A stretch of DNA of 64,000 nucleotides from Hymenobacter glacialis (GCF_001816165.1 NZ_MDZC01000047.1:1-64000); one strand, 5' to 3'; numbered from the stretch's first letter, positions 20,277 through 29,363 are shown. Translations and numbers: made by a program. The notes: a model not told the origin generated them from the letters alone.

Positions 20277-22580
20277 CTAATTAGTGCTGGCCTGCACCTG
20301 CAGCACTTCGCCAATCTTCACGCTCTCATCCAGCTTGCCGTTCCATACCTGCAGGTCTGCCACCTTCACTTTGTAGAGACGGGAAATGCTGAAAAGGGTC
20401 TCCCCTTTCACAACGGTGTGCTGGCTGGCAGCCCCGGCGGCTACCACTGGCGTGGCAGCAGCTGGCGCAACTACTACTTTGGGCGTGTAAATGGCCGGAT
20501 TGCGCGGCCCCACCACCCCAGCCGCCTGCGCCGCTGGCATCGGGGCGGCATAGGTCGGCTGAGCCACCGACGCCTTCAGTTGCAGCACCTGCCCGATGAG
20601 CAGGTTGGCTGGCAGCGTCAGGTTGTTGAAGGCCATCAACGCGGCAGGTGTTATTTGATAGAGCCGGGCAATGGAATACACCGACTCGCGCGGCGCTACC
20701 TGGTGGGTGGCGGGAATAGTTGCCGTGGAGGGCGCGGCCACGGCTACGGGAGGCGCTGCCGGAACGGGTCGCGCAACGGGTGCGGGCGCAGCCACTGCGG
20801 GCCGCGGCGCAACAGCAACAGGGGCTGGTGCAGCAGCAGGTGTAGGCGTTGCAGGCGGCATCGGCGCTGCTGGCTTTGGCGCTGGGGCCGCCGCAACTGA
20901 ACTGGTTGCTACGGGCTCTACGGCGGGAGCAGGCTTCAGCTCGGCTGCACCAGGCTCGTCAGCCAATGGGGCCGGGACGGGTGCCGAAGCGGGAGGCGGC
21001 AGTTGCGAGGCAACCACCTCGGGGGCGGCGGGCCGCACGGGGGCTGGAGCAGGCGGGCGAACGGGCGACGGGGCCGGTGCTAACACCGGGGTCGGGGCGG
21101 GCGTAGTAGCTACGGCCGGCGCGTTGCGGCTGGGCAGGGCCTCGCCCCAGCCGTCCTCGTCCTCCATCCGGCGGCTTTTGGCGGTGCTTTTCCTGTTGCT
21201 TTTGCTGAGCGTCTCTGTGGGTTGGGTTTCAACCGCTGCAATTACGGGGCGGCGGGTAGCAGCTACTGCACGTTCGAGGCCCCGGCTTTCGGGCAGGGAA
21301 CGGTACTCCACGGCCACCTCGCGGGGGCGCACATGCTTGAGCCACAGCACGCGGCCGGTGCGCAACTCCTCGTTGCGGGCCATGCGGTTTTTGGCCAGGA
21401 TGGCCCGCTTGCGCAGGCCGTACTTCTGGGACACGTCGAATACCGATTCGCCGGGCTGCACCACGTGGTATGCTACGGCCGCTTTGTCGCGCTTGCTTTC
21501 CAGGTAGTACGGGCGGCCCGTTACGGCAGCGTCGAAGGCAGTTAGCTCGTTGTGGCGCAGGAAGTCGCGCGGGCGCTGCCGGCCGCGGCGGGCCAGGTCG
21601 GCAATGGTTTCGCCGGGCAGCGCGATGATGGCCCGCAGGCCATTGAGGCGTACTTCGGCCGTGGTCGAGGGGCTTACTTCGGGCGCATTGAGCAGCTCTT
21701 TGGTGCTTTGCAGGCGTTGGTTGGCTATGATACCGGCAGCCTGGGTCACGTCGCCAATTGGCACCAAAAGGGTGTAGGGACGGTCGGTGGGCACGGCGGC
21801 GGCCAGCAGCCAGCGGTTGTGCACGGCCAGGCTCGCGGCGTCGGTGTGCAGGGCCAGGGCCAGGGTTTCGAAGGTTTGGCCAGCGATGGCCGGGAATTCC
21901 TGCAGGCGCAGCGGCGGGGTGGGGTTCAGGCCACACACGGGCTCAAACACCAGCTTGTGCGCCAAGAAAGTCAGCACGTAAGGCGACGTGCGCTCGGTGA
22001 TGGCCATTTCCGTTGCATTAGCGTCGGTGGGCAGCGTGTAGGGCTTCACGCCTGTCAGACCGGTATTGTAGCTAAGCAGGGCATTGAGCCAGTTGCGCAG
22101 CCCGACGTTGTTGCGGGAAAGGTAACGGGCGGCGGCACGGGTGCTCACCACCAAATGCTTACGCTGGTCTACAGCGCCGTTCATCACGACGCCCAAATCG
22201 TTGGCCGTCTCACGCTTCAGCTGCCAGTAGCCCACGGCCTGGCTCGTGCTTTCGGCATCGCCCAGCAAGGCGCTTTCCTGCAATACGAGGTAGCGGAAAT
22301 CGAGCGGTACGCCCTCTTCTTTCAGCACGCGGTCGATGACAGGAAATGCAGCATCGGCCAGGTTTACCCGCGCCTGAAAAGAGGGCTGGTGGCGGGTCAG
22401 GCCATCGGCCTTTAGCTGCACCAGGCGCTGGGCTTCGGCGCTCAGCATCAGGCGCAACCCCAGCACATCCATATAAGCTGGCACTACGGGAGCGGCCAGT
22501 ACCGTGGCTGGGGTAGTAGCTGCCGCAGTGCCCGCCAACGTCAGCAGGAGCAGAAAAAATAAAGCAATAGAATTTCGCAT
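20277..22580 (-). CDS. Lytic transglycosylase with LysM domains (MltD-like)
   Basis: It cleaves peptidoglycan glycan strands in the periplasm. I start at the ATG at 22580 (MRNSIALFFLLLLTLAGTAA), which gives a signal peptide and 767 residues. The SLT domain is at about 60-220; the catalytic Glu is in YLVLQESALLG, followed by SQAVGYWQLKRETANDLG. One degenerate and three clear LysM modules follow: HVVQPGESVFDVSQKYG, then after a roughly 150-residue Pro/Ala linker HQVAPRESVYSIARLYQI, and at the end HTVVKGETLFSISRLYKV. The long linker probably lets the enzyme reach across the wall. A TonB-receptor gene lies 97 bp upstream on the same strand. Confidence 0.92.
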   Translation of the reverse strand: MRNSIALFFLLLLTLAGTAAATTPATVLAAPVVPAYMDVLGLRLMLSAEAQRLVQLKADGLTRHQPSFQARVNLADAAFPVIDRVLKEEGVPLDFRYLVLQESALLGDAESTSQAVGYWQLKRETANDLGVVMNGAVDQRKHLVVSTRAAARYLSRNNVGLRNWLNALLSYNTGLTGVKPYTLPTDANATEMAITERTSPYVLTFLAHKLVFEPVCGLNPTPPLRLQEFPAIAGQTFETLALALHTDAASLAVHNRWLLAAAVPTDRPYTLLVPIGDVTQAAGIIANQRLQSTKELLNAPEVSPSTTAEVRLNGLRAIIALPGETIADLARRGRQRPRDFLRHNELTAFDAAVTGRPYYLESKRDKAAVAYHVVQPGESVFDVSQKYGLRKRAILAKNRMARNEELRTGRVLWLKHVRPREVAVEYRSLPESRGLERAVAATRRPVIAAVETQPTETLSKSNRKSTAKSRRMEDEDGWGEALPSRNAPAVATTPAPTPVLAPAPSPVRPPAPAPVRPAAPEVVASQLPPPASAPVPAPLADEPGAAELKPAPAVEPVATSSVAAAPAPKPAAPMPPATPTPAAAPAPVAVAPRPAVAAPAPVARPVPAAPPVAVAAPSTATIPATHQVAPRESVYSIARLYQITPAALMAFNNLTLPANLLIGQVLQLKASVAQPTYAAPMPAAQAAGVVGPRNPAIYTPKVVVAPAAATPVVAAGAASQHTVVKGETLFSISRLYKVKVADLQVWNGKLDESVKIGEVLQVQASTN

Positions 22581-22676
22581 AAAACAAAGCGGGCAGGCGG
22601 CGACCACCGTGGCCACCTCCTGCCCGGAAGCTACAAAGAACCTTATTTTTGACCAGAAACACCGCCGCCGCCCCGG

Positions 22677-25556
22677 CTATGGCCGCCCGCCCTCGCGCCG
22701 GCCGCCGCCCTCAGGCCGGCCCTGACCCCGGTCGCCCCGGCCTTCCGGGCTCTCCACGGGCGCCACCACGTTGCCACTACGGATGTTGTAGGTGAACATC
22801 AGCATGAAATAGCGCTGCAGAATATTGGTTTGCACGTCCTCGTAATAGGCCTCCGTCACGTTGCGCTGGATGGCGCGGTTCTGGCTCAGCAAATCGAAGG
22901 CGTACACGCGAATTTCGCCGCGCTGGCCGGGAAACAATTTCTTGCCCACGCTGGCATTCCACAGCGTGTACTGCTGGTTGAAGCCCGCCGACAGGCCCGA
23001 GTAAGCCTGGTGCACGAGGTCAGTTTGCAGGTTGATGCCCGGCCCCACTATCCAGCCCAGGCGGAAGCGCGTGACTTGCGCAAAGTAGTTGGTATTGAGG
23101 TTGGACTGCAGCGTGTTGCGCACAAAATTCTGGCTCGAGGTAGTGGAGGCCGTGAAATCCAGGTTGGGGCTGATGTTGGAGCTGAGCGTGAGGCCGGCCC
23201 CGAAAGAGGGCACCCGCGCATAGTTCAGGCCGCCGTTCACAATGCCCGGCGTCTGGGTGTAGTTGGCGTTGGCGCTCAGGTTCACGTTGGTTTTGATGGC
23301 CGTAATGGGCCGGCCGTAGCTGATGAGCGAGCGCAGGGTGTACTGCTGGCTCAGGTTGGTGGGCTGGGTGAGCTGGCCACCGGCCGGCAGGCGCACGCCG
23401 GGCGCACCCTCGGGCACCACGGTGGTGTCGCGGGCCGCCACCAGAGTGCGGTTGGCAATGGGGTTTTGGAGGTAGGAACCCGCCAGCAGGGCAAAGAAGT
23501 TGCTGGCCACCTCCGGGCTTGAAGCCGTGTACCGGAAGTTGACCGAATGCTGGTATTCCTGGCGCAGCGTGGGGTTGCCAATGGTGAGCTGCAGTGGGTT
23601 GGAGTTGTTCACCACGGCCTGCAGCTGGCTCACGCTGGGCGGGCTGGTATTGGTGCGGTAGTTGAAGCGCAGGGTTTTCTGGCGCGTGAAGCGGTAGTTC
23701 ACGTTGGCGTTGGGCAGCACGTTCACAAAGTTGTAGCGCCCGATGCTGGGCCGCGGAAACTGCGCGTCGCTGTACAGCTCCGCGTACTGGCCCGACAGCC
23801 CGATGCTGGCCTGGTACTTGGGATTGATGCGCCGGTACGTGAGCCCGCCCGACTGCGTGAGGTAGTAGGTATCGAACACGTTGCTCAGGCCCTCGTTCAG
23901 CTGGCGGGTGTCGCCGGTCAGCAGGTCGTAGGTGTACTTGCTTGAGCTGTTGGGCGCGTAGTTGATGGCGTAATTCCCCTGCAGAATGTCGGTTTTGGTC
24001 AGGGCCTCGGTCAAAGACAAATTGGCGTTGATGCTGCCGCCGTTCTGGTTCAGGGTACTGGTCTGGTTGAGGTTATTTAAGGCCGAGCCGGTGTCGGCGG
24101 TGCGCAGGGTGGTATTGCCGTCGCGCTGGCTGTAGGTGCCGCCCACGCTCAGGCTGGCGGTGCGGCCGGGCTTGGCAAAGCGGCGGCGCAGCAGCAGGTC
24201 GCCGCCCGTGTTCAGGCCGTTGTTGTCGGAGTCGTAGTTGCTGGTGATGCGGCTCTGCTCCGTGCCGCCGCGGCGCGTGAGGCCGTCTACCGCGCTCACG
24301 GCCTCGTTCTGCTGGTAGCTGAAGCGCGGCCGAAACAGAATGGACGTGGCCGAGTCAATCTTGTGCTCCAGGCGCATGTTGAAGCGCTGGTTCGTATTGA
24401 GGCTGTTGGTGTTGGCATTCTGGTTGTAAGTGGTGCTGGCCTGCTGGGGCAGCACGTACTGGCGCTGCGTGTTGCTAAGTACGGTGTTGCTGGCGCGGTT
24501 GAAGAAGTAGCTGGCCGACAGCTCAGTTTTCTTGTTCCAGGCGTTCGAGTAGTTGAGGCCCACCGCGTTGGTTTTGGTAATGCCACCGCTCTGGTTCACC
24601 AGGAAGTCGCCGGCGTTGCCGCCGTTGCCGCCACCGCCCTGGCCGCCGCCACCCCGGCCCCCGCGGCCGCCCCCGCCCTGGTTGGAATTGCCCACCACCC
24701 CCAGCAGGTCCTCGGTGCCGAAGTTTTGCTCGTTCACGTTGTTGGACTGCGCCAGCACGGAAATCCGGCGGTCGCCCTTAAAGTTGTTCACGTTGCCGCT
24801 GGCCTTGTAGCGCTCATCGCCGGCCCCGGCCAGCACCCGCCCAAAGGTGCCGTTGCGGAAGGCCACCTTGGTCACAATGTTGATGGTTTTGGTGGTGTTG
24901 CCGTCGTCGAAGCCCGAAAAGCGGCTCTGCTCACTCCGTTGGTCAAATACCTCCACCTTGTCCACCATCTCAGCGGGCAGGTTGCGGAGCACAGCATCGG
25001 GGTCGTTGCCGAAGAACTCTTTGCCGTCTACCAGCACGCGCTGCACGTTTTCGCCCTGGGCCTGCACCTTGCCGTCGGTGCCCACGCTCACGCCCGGCAT
25101 CTTCGTAATGAGGTCCTGCGCGTTGGCATCGGGGTTGGTTTTGAAGGCTTTGGCGTTGAATTGGGTGGTATCGCCTTTTTGTACCGACTGCGCGGCCTGG
25201 CCCGTCACCACCACGGCCTTGAGCTGCACGCCGCCGGTTTGCAGCGCCAGCGTGCCCACCCGCACGGGCGTCCCGCTCACGGTCACGGCCTGGCGCAGCT
25301 TCTGGTAGCCCACAAAAGAGGCATCAATGACGTAGCGGCCGGCGGCCACGTTATCAAACTGAAACCGGCCTTCAGCATCGGCCGCCGCGCCGGTTCTGGT
25401 GGAGTCCGGCAAGCGGATGAGCAGCACGTTGGCTCCAATGAGCGCCGACTGGTCTTTGCCATCGGTCACGCGCCCGCTCACCGTGGTGGGTGCCTGGGCC
25501 CGGGCCACGCCCCCTCCGGCCAACAACAAGCAAAACAGTGTGATAAAGAGCCGCAT
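22677..25556 (-). CDS. TonB-dependent receptor / OMP_b-brl_3 outer-membrane protein
   Basis: The product is 959 residues from the ATG at 25556 (MRLFITLFCLLLAGGGVARAQ). Order: signal peptide, CarboxypepD_reg-like Ig domain (about 20-110; VSGRVTDGKDQSALIGANV), plug (about 120-230; TKMPGVSVGTDGKVQAQGEN, VLVDGKEFFGNDP), then a large beta-barrel. A Gly/Arg-rich loop lies at about 295-325 (GGGGRGGRGGGGQGGGGNGG) and a Gly/Arg/Glu-rich tail follows the last strand (GRGDRGQGRPEGGG). Unlike a SusC protein it has no adjacent SusD, so the ligand is unknown. The barrel type is the OMP_b-brl_3 group common in Bacteroidota. Confidence 0.9.
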   Translation of the reverse strand: MRLFITLFCLLLAGGGVARAQAPTTVSGRVTDGKDQSALIGANVLLIRLPDSTRTGAAADAEGRFQFDNVAAGRYVIDASFVGYQKLRQAVTVSGTPVRVGTLALQTGGVQLKAVVVTGQAAQSVQKGDTTQFNAKAFKTNPDANAQDLITKMPGVSVGTDGKVQAQGENVQRVLVDGKEFFGNDPDAVLRNLPAEMVDKVEVFDQRSEQSRFSGFDDGNTTKTINIVTKVAFRNGTFGRVLAGAGDERYKASGNVNNFKGDRRISVLAQSNNVNEQNFGTEDLLGVVGNSNQGGGGRGGRGGGGQGGGGNGGNAGDFLVNQSGGITKTNAVGLNYSNAWNKKTELSASYFFNRASNTVLSNTQRQYVLPQQASTTYNQNANTNSLNTNQRFNMRLEHKIDSATSILFRPRFSYQQNEAVSAVDGLTRRGGTEQSRITSNYDSDNNGLNTGGDLLLRRRFAKPGRTASLSVGGTYSQRDGNTTLRTADTGSALNNLNQTSTLNQNGGSINANLSLTEALTKTDILQGNYAINYAPNSSSKYTYDLLTGDTRQLNEGLSNVFDTYYLTQSGGLTYRRINPKYQASIGLSGQYAELYSDAQFPRPSIGRYNFVNVLPNANVNYRFTRQKTLRFNYRTNTSPPSVSQLQAVVNNSNPLQLTIGNPTLRQEYQHSVNFRYTASSPEVASNFFALLAGSYLQNPIANRTLVAARDTTVVPEGAPGVRLPAGGQLTQPTNLSQQYTLRSLISYGRPITAIKTNVNLSANANYTQTPGIVNGGLNYARVPSFGAGLTLSSNISPNLDFTASTTSSQNFVRNTLQSNLNTNYFAQVTRFRLGWIVGPGINLQTDLVHQAYSGLSAGFNQQYTLWNASVGKKLFPGQRGEIRVYAFDLLSQNRAIQRNVTEAYYEDVQTNILQRYFMLMFTYNIRSGNVVAPVESPEGRGDRGQGRPEGGGRREGGRP

Positions 25557-25633
25557 ACAACCTGAGAAAAGCAAAAATCTTCGGCCGCAACATGCTGCCA
25601 ACGTTCATCAACCAGTCAGGCAGGCGCGGGCGG

Positions 25634-26284
25634 CTACTTCTTCCGAACCAGCAGCAGGCCATCGCGCAGCGGCAGAAAAACCGGCTCTACGCGCGCATCC
25701 TGCGCTACCTTGTCGTTGAAATCCCGCACGTGCGACGTGTCCTTGTCGCCGCTTCGCACCTCGTGCGTGGGCAGCACCTTGCCGCTCCACAGCACATTGT
25801 CGACGATAAGCAGCCCGCCCGGACGCACCTGCCTGATGACTGCCTCAAAATAAGCATCGTTATTTCGCTTGTCGGCGTCAATAAAGACCAAGTCCCACTC
25901 TTCATCGACCAATAGCGGCATAACGTCGAGTGCGGCCCCAATGTGCAGCCGCACCTGCTCCGTGATGCCGGCCGCCGCCACGTAGCGCCTAATGCGCGCC
26001 TCCTTCTCCGGGTCAATCTCAATGGTGTGCAGGCACCCGTCCGGGGCCAGCCCCTCGGCCAGGCACAGCGTGGCATACCCGCAAAACGTGCCAATCTCCA
26101 GCACCCGGCGCGGCCGCATGAGGTGGCTAAGCATGCTCAGCAAGCGCCCCTGCACGTGGCCGCTGCTCATGCGCGCCGTCATGGTTTGCAGGTGCGTTTC
26201 GCGGGTGAGCTGCGCGAGTAGCGGCGACTCGGGCGCGGTGTGTTGCTCGGCGTAGGTTTGGATGGGGTCTTGGCTAGTACTCAT
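25634..26284 (-). CDS. Class I SAM-dependent O-methyltransferase
   Basis: The product is 216 residues from the ATG at 26284 (MSTSQDPIQTYAEQHTAPES). The Rossmann methyltransferase motif I is VLEIGTFCGYATLCLAEGL, motif II contains HTIEIDPEKE, and WDLVFIDADKRN matches the metal-site Asp of the catechol/caffeoyl-CoA O-methyltransferase (Methyltransf_3) family; LLIVDNVLWSGKV follows. It would be a cytoplasmic, Mg2+-dependent methylase of small phenolic or hydroxylated compounds; the substrate is unknown. It ends 77 bp before the TonB-receptor start. A C/G-rich palindrome separates it from the SRA gene upstream. Confidence 0.92.
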   Translation of the reverse strand: MSTSQDPIQTYAEQHTAPESPLLAQLTRETHLQTMTARMSSGHVQGRLLSMLSHLMRPRRVLEIGTFCGYATLCLAEGLAPDGCLHTIEIDPEKEARIRRYVAAAGITEQVRLHIGAALDVMPLLVDEEWDLVFIDADKRNNDAYFEAVIRQVRPGGLLIVDNVLWSGKVLPTHEVRSGDKDTSHVRDFNDKVAQDARVEPVFLPLRDGLLLVRKK

Positions 26285-26318
26285 TTTTCTAATCTTCCTC
26301 ATGAATCACGCTCGCGCA

Positions 26319-26412
26319 ACCCCACCCCTGCCCCTCCCCACCGGGGAGGGGAGCCAAACAACAGCATAGATGAACGCCCCCCTCCCCACCGGGGAGGGGC
26401 CGGGGGTGGGGT
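26319..26412. repeat. C/G-tract palindromic repeat
   Basis: It runs from ACCCCACCCC to GGGGTGGGGT and contains two internal CCTCCCCACCGGGGAGG palindromes (about 26334-26351 and 26381-26399). It resembles the ends of MITE-like elements. Its right end coincides with the last base of the SRA gene's stop codon. Confidence 0.7.
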
Positions 26413-26858
26413 CACGCCGGCCGCAGCCGAAACACGAACACCTGAAAACCGGACTTGCCCGGCCCGTAGCTGGAGCCCACAATCCGATAAAGCCCCTCGT
26501 AGCGGTACACCTCCGGGCCGCTGTCCTCAGCTGGCACCTTGCGGAGCACGCGAATCGGCAAGCTGGTTTCCTGGCTTTTCAGCAGGGCCAGATTGGTGCC
26601 GGTGGCCACCTGGTCGGTTACTTGGTGGCCGGTTTTGGAGTCGCGGCCGCCGTTGCCGGCATAGCGAATTTCCTCGTCGTCGAACTGGTCGTCTTCGTAC
26701 TGGCCGGCCAGCACGATGCTTTCGGTACCGAGTTGCTGCGTGCCGCATACGCCCGCCCGGCGCGGCCGGTGCATGCCGCTCAACGCCAGCTCTATTCGAT
26801 TGCGGAACGTGTCGCCCGGCCGGTAGCTGCCTACGTGGCCGAAAACTGCCGTGCTCAT
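26412..26858 (-). CDS. Standalone YDG/SRA domain protein
   Basis: SRA domains flip out and bind 5-methylcytosine and related modified bases. The whole 148-residue product is one SRA domain: VGSYRPGDTFRNRIELALSG, then HRPRRAGVCGT, IVLAGQYEDDQFDDEEI, the conserved YAGNGGRDSKTGHQVTDQ, NLALLKSQETSLPIRVLR, and YRYEGLYRIV, where the YDG triad reads Y-E-G. Most bacterial SRA proteins I know carry an HNH or other nuclease; none is present here. The ATG overlaps the stop of the M16 peptidase gene (ATGA), so translation is probably coupled. The reading frame stops exactly at the palindromic repeat, so loss of a C-terminal nuclease domain is possible. Confidence 0.9.
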   Translation of the reverse strand: MSTAVFGHVGSYRPGDTFRNRIELALSGMHRPRRAGVCGTQQLGTESIVLAGQYEDDQFDDEEIRYAGNGGRDSKTGHQVTDQVATGTNLALLKSQETSLPIRVLRKVPAEDSGPEVYRYEGLYRIVGSSYGPGKSGFQVFVFRLRPA

Positions 26859-28093
26859 TTTCCCTCCGGCACGTACTGTAGCACGCTCAGGTGCTCCTCA
26901 GTCAGCACTTCGTTGGCCATTTCGCGCAACTGCTCCGCCGAAATCTTTTCGATTTTCTCGAAGATTTCGCTCAACGGTTCCACCCGGCCCAGGTCGAGCG
27001 TGCTCTTGCCGAGGAGCTGCATCATGCCGCCGTTGCTTTCCTCGCTCATGGCGAGCTGGCCCATCAGCTGGTGCTTGGCGGTGTGCAGCTGGTTGGTGGT
27101 CAGGGTCTTTTCGCGCAGCAGCTTCAGCTCCTTTTGCACCAGGCCCAGGGTGCGCTTCACCTGCTTGCCTTCGGTGCCGAAGTAGATGCCGAACAGGCCG
27201 GTGTCGGTGTAGGGCGAGTAGGTGCTGTCGATGGTGTACACGAGGCCGTACTTCTCCCGCACGGCCAGGTTGAGGCGCGAATTCATGCCGGGCCCGCCCA
27301 GGATGTTGTTCAGCATGAAGAAGGGAATGCGGCGCGGGTCGTTCAGCGAATAGGCCGGGCCGCCCACCAGGCAATGCGCCTGTGAGATGGGCCGGGTTTC
27401 TACCTGCGACTTTCGCTCGTAGCCGCCCACCGGCCGGCGCACGCGCGCGCCCAGCCGGGCCGGCAGCGGGGCCAGCAGCTTATCGGCCAGCCGCTTCACT
27501 TCCGCAAAGGGCAGGTTGCTCACCGAGCTGAACACCAGCCGGTCGGTGCGCATCTGCTCCTGTAGGAAGGCGTGGAAATCAACCGTCTGGAAGCGGCTCA
27601 CGCTCTCGCGGGTGCCCAGAATGTTCACGCCCAGCGGGTGGTCACCAAAGACCACCGTATCGAAATCGTCAATAATAGCGTCTTCCGGGGCATCCTGGTA
27701 CATGCTCATCTCCTCCAGAATCACGCCCCGCTCCTTCTCCACCTCCCGGCCCGGAAACACGGAGTTGAACGTCAAATCGGTCAGCAACTCAAACGCCCGC
27801 TCAAAATGCGTGCTGAGCAGGGAGGCGTAAAAACAGATTTTCTCCTTCGTGGTGTAGGCGTTCAGCTCGCCGCCCACGGTTTCGAGGCGGTTGAGGATAT
27901 GGAACGACTTGCGCTTGGTGGTACCCTTAAAAGCCATGTGCTCCCAGAAGTGAGCCAACCCCTGCTGGTGTGGGGCCTCATCGCGCGAGCCAATGTCCAG
28001 CAAGAAGCCGCAATGCGCGATTTTAGTATGAAGTACCTGCTTGTGTAAGAGGCGGATACCGTTGGGATATTCGTGAATGTGATAGTCAAGCAT
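26855..28093 (-). CDS. M16 family zinc peptidase
   Basis: The product is 412 residues from the ATG at 28093 (MLDYHIHEYPNGIRLLHKQV). The inverted zinc motif is HFWEH (HxxEH) in GLAHFWEHMAFKGT, followed by the usual NAYTTKEKICFYA strand, with the third ligand Glu likely in GREVEKERGVILEEMSMYQD. The C-terminal half is the catalytically inactive M16_C domain with the substrate R/Y region (GMNSRLNLAVREKYGLVYTI). It resembles the mitochondrial processing peptidase/PqqL type of single-chain bacterial M16. There is no signal peptide. A consensus -7 box TACCTTTG lies 8 nt upstream of the ATG. Confidence 0.93.
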   Translation of the reverse strand: MLDYHIHEYPNGIRLLHKQVLHTKIAHCGFLLDIGSRDEAPHQQGLAHFWEHMAFKGTTKRKSFHILNRLETVGGELNAYTTKEKICFYASLLSTHFERAFELLTDLTFNSVFPGREVEKERGVILEEMSMYQDAPEDAIIDDFDTVVFGDHPLGVNILGTRESVSRFQTVDFHAFLQEQMRTDRLVFSSVSNLPFAEVKRLADKLLAPLPARLGARVRRPVGGYERKSQVETRPISQAHCLVGGPAYSLNDPRRIPFFMLNNILGGPGMNSRLNLAVREKYGLVYTIDSTYSPYTDTGLFGIYFGTEGKQVKRTLGLVQKELKLLREKTLTTNQLHTAKHQLMGQLAMSEESNGGMMQLLGKSTLDLGRVEPLSEIFEKIEKISAEQLREMANEVLTEEHLSVLQYVPEGK

Positions 28094-28101
28094 AAGTAAC
28101 A

Positions 28102-28109
28102 CAAAGGTA
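28102..28109 (-). promoter_or_regulatory. -7 promoter box TACCTTTG for the M16 peptidase gene
   Basis: It is an exact match to the Bacteroidota -7 consensus TAnnTTTG on the minus strand, 8 nt before the ATG. No TTG is seen at the expected -33 position. The predicted transcription start is within a few bases of the start codon. Confidence 0.55.
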
Positions 28110-28114
28110 CGATA

Positions 28115-28358
28115 GGCAGTGAGCAGTTAGCGGTGAAGAGTTAAGTACGAATGCAGCGGTAAGCGTATGCGCTGGTCAGACCGCCCCAGGCGGTCTGACC
28201 GGTCGTCGTCAGACCGAAACTGCTGGTGCTTCAACCGGTCAGACCGCCTAAGGCGGTCAGACCAGTAGGCCCGAATCGAATACGGTTACTGCTCCGCCAG
28301 TACTTAACCATTCAGAACTACTTGCGCTGTCCATTACTCGTTGATAACAGTTCGCTGC
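28115..28358. repeat. Composite palindromic repeat region
   Basis: It holds a hairpin GGTCAGACCGCC/GGCGGTCTGACC at 28173-28200 and a similar one at 28237-28263. These are flanked by TTAGC/GTGAGCAG-type repeats (about 28115-28147 and 28341-28381) that are related in inverted orientation. It fills the gap between the M16 peptidase and GT9 genes, and its right edge extends into the last codons of the GT9 gene. Confidence 0.65.
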
Positions 28359-29363
28359 TCACTGATAACTGCTAACTGAATCCAGTAGTTGCTCCACTGA
28401 AATGCTATGGGCGCAGCGAAAGTGCCCGAGCGGGCAGGCGCCGTGCCCGTGCAGGCCGCAAGGCCGGCAGGCCAGCGCCTCCGTCGTTTGCACGATGTGC
28501 GACACCGGCGAGAGCGGCCCGAACCCGAACGCGGGCACGGTGCTACAGAAAATGGCCGTCACGGGCGCCCCCACGGCCGAACACAGGTGCATAGGGGCTG
28601 AGTCGTTCACGTAGTTCATCACGGCCCCGCGCATGAGTGCCGCCGAAGCCAGCAGGCTCAGCTTCCCGCTTAGGTTCACCACGTTGTCGCGTCCGCTGGC
28701 GGCCAGCAGGCGCGCGCAGGCGGCGGTATCGGGCGTGCCACCCAGCAGGTACACTCGCAGGGTGGCCGGCAGGGCGGCCAGCAGCTCCAGCCACTTTTCT
28801 TCGGGGTACTGCTTGGTAAACCACACCGAAGTGGGCGCCAGGCACACGTACGGCCCGGCCTGGGCCAGCGCAAGGGCGTGAGCCTCATCGGCGGCCGACG
28901 GGTAGAGCCGGGGCAGGGCGGCACCGGGCCCGGCCCCCAGCAGGCGCAGGTTGCGCGTTACCTCATGGGTGCCGTCGCCGATGGGATGCGGCACGCGTTG
29001 CGTGAAAAACCTACTCAGCGGGTTTTTGGCAAAGCCCACGCGCTCCGGCGCCCGCGAAAAAGCCGTGAGGAAGCCCGTGCTGGCAAAGCGTTGCAACGTG
29101 ACCACGCGGCCGTAGCGCCGCGCCCGAATCTGGTGCAGCAACTCCCACAAAGCGGCGTATTTGCGGTGCTTTTTGTCCCAAATCAGCACATCTCGCACGT
29201 GGGGGTGGCCCAGCAGCAGGCCCTCGTTGCCGCGGCGCACCAGCACGTCCACCGGCATACCCGGCTCGATGCGGTGCAAGTGCTCCAGCAGCGCCGTCAT
29301 CAGAATAACATCGCCAATGAAAGCAGTTTGGATGAGCAGCGTAGCGGGCGATGGAGTAGGCAT
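28359..29363 (-). CDS. Glycosyltransferase family 9 (heptosyltransferase II-like)
   Basis: The product is 334 residues. The N-terminus ATLLIQTAFIGDVILMTALL is the GT9 Rossmann strand with the GDVILMT motif. The donor-binding half has YVCLAPTSVWFTKQYPEEKW, VYLLGGTPDTAAC and YVNDSAPMHLCSAVGAPVTA, typical of WaaF-type ADP-heptose transferases. The tail carries the four-cysteine segment CRPC and CPLGHFRC, also seen in the GT9 protein at 2682-3746. The last residues (SVSSYQ) are encoded by repeat sequence, so the true C-terminus may have been altered. A -7 box lies 10 nt before the ATG. It probably acts on LPS core; the exact sugar is unknown. Confidence 0.88.
   Translation of the reverse strand: MPTPSPATLLIQTAFIGDVILMTALLEHLHRIEPGMPVDVLVRRGNEGLLLGHPHVRDVLIWDKKHRKYAALWELLHQIRARRYGRVVTLQRFASTGFLTAFSRAPERVGFAKNPLSRFFTQRVPHPIGDGTHEVTRNLRLLGAGPGAALPRLYPSAADEAHALALAQAGPYVCLAPTSVWFTKQYPEEKWLELLAALPATLRVYLLGGTPDTAACARLLAASGRDNVVNLSGKLSLLASAALMRGAVMNYVNDSAPMHLCSAVGAPVTAIFCSTVPAFGFGPLSPVSHIVQTTEALACRPCGLHGHGACPLGHFRCAHSISVEQLLDSVSSYQ

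Noticed and set aside
26319..26412. Possible CRISPR array or IS end
   Set aside because: Only two palindromic units and no spaced repeats; there is no transposase frame nearby, so I list it simply as a palindromic repeat.
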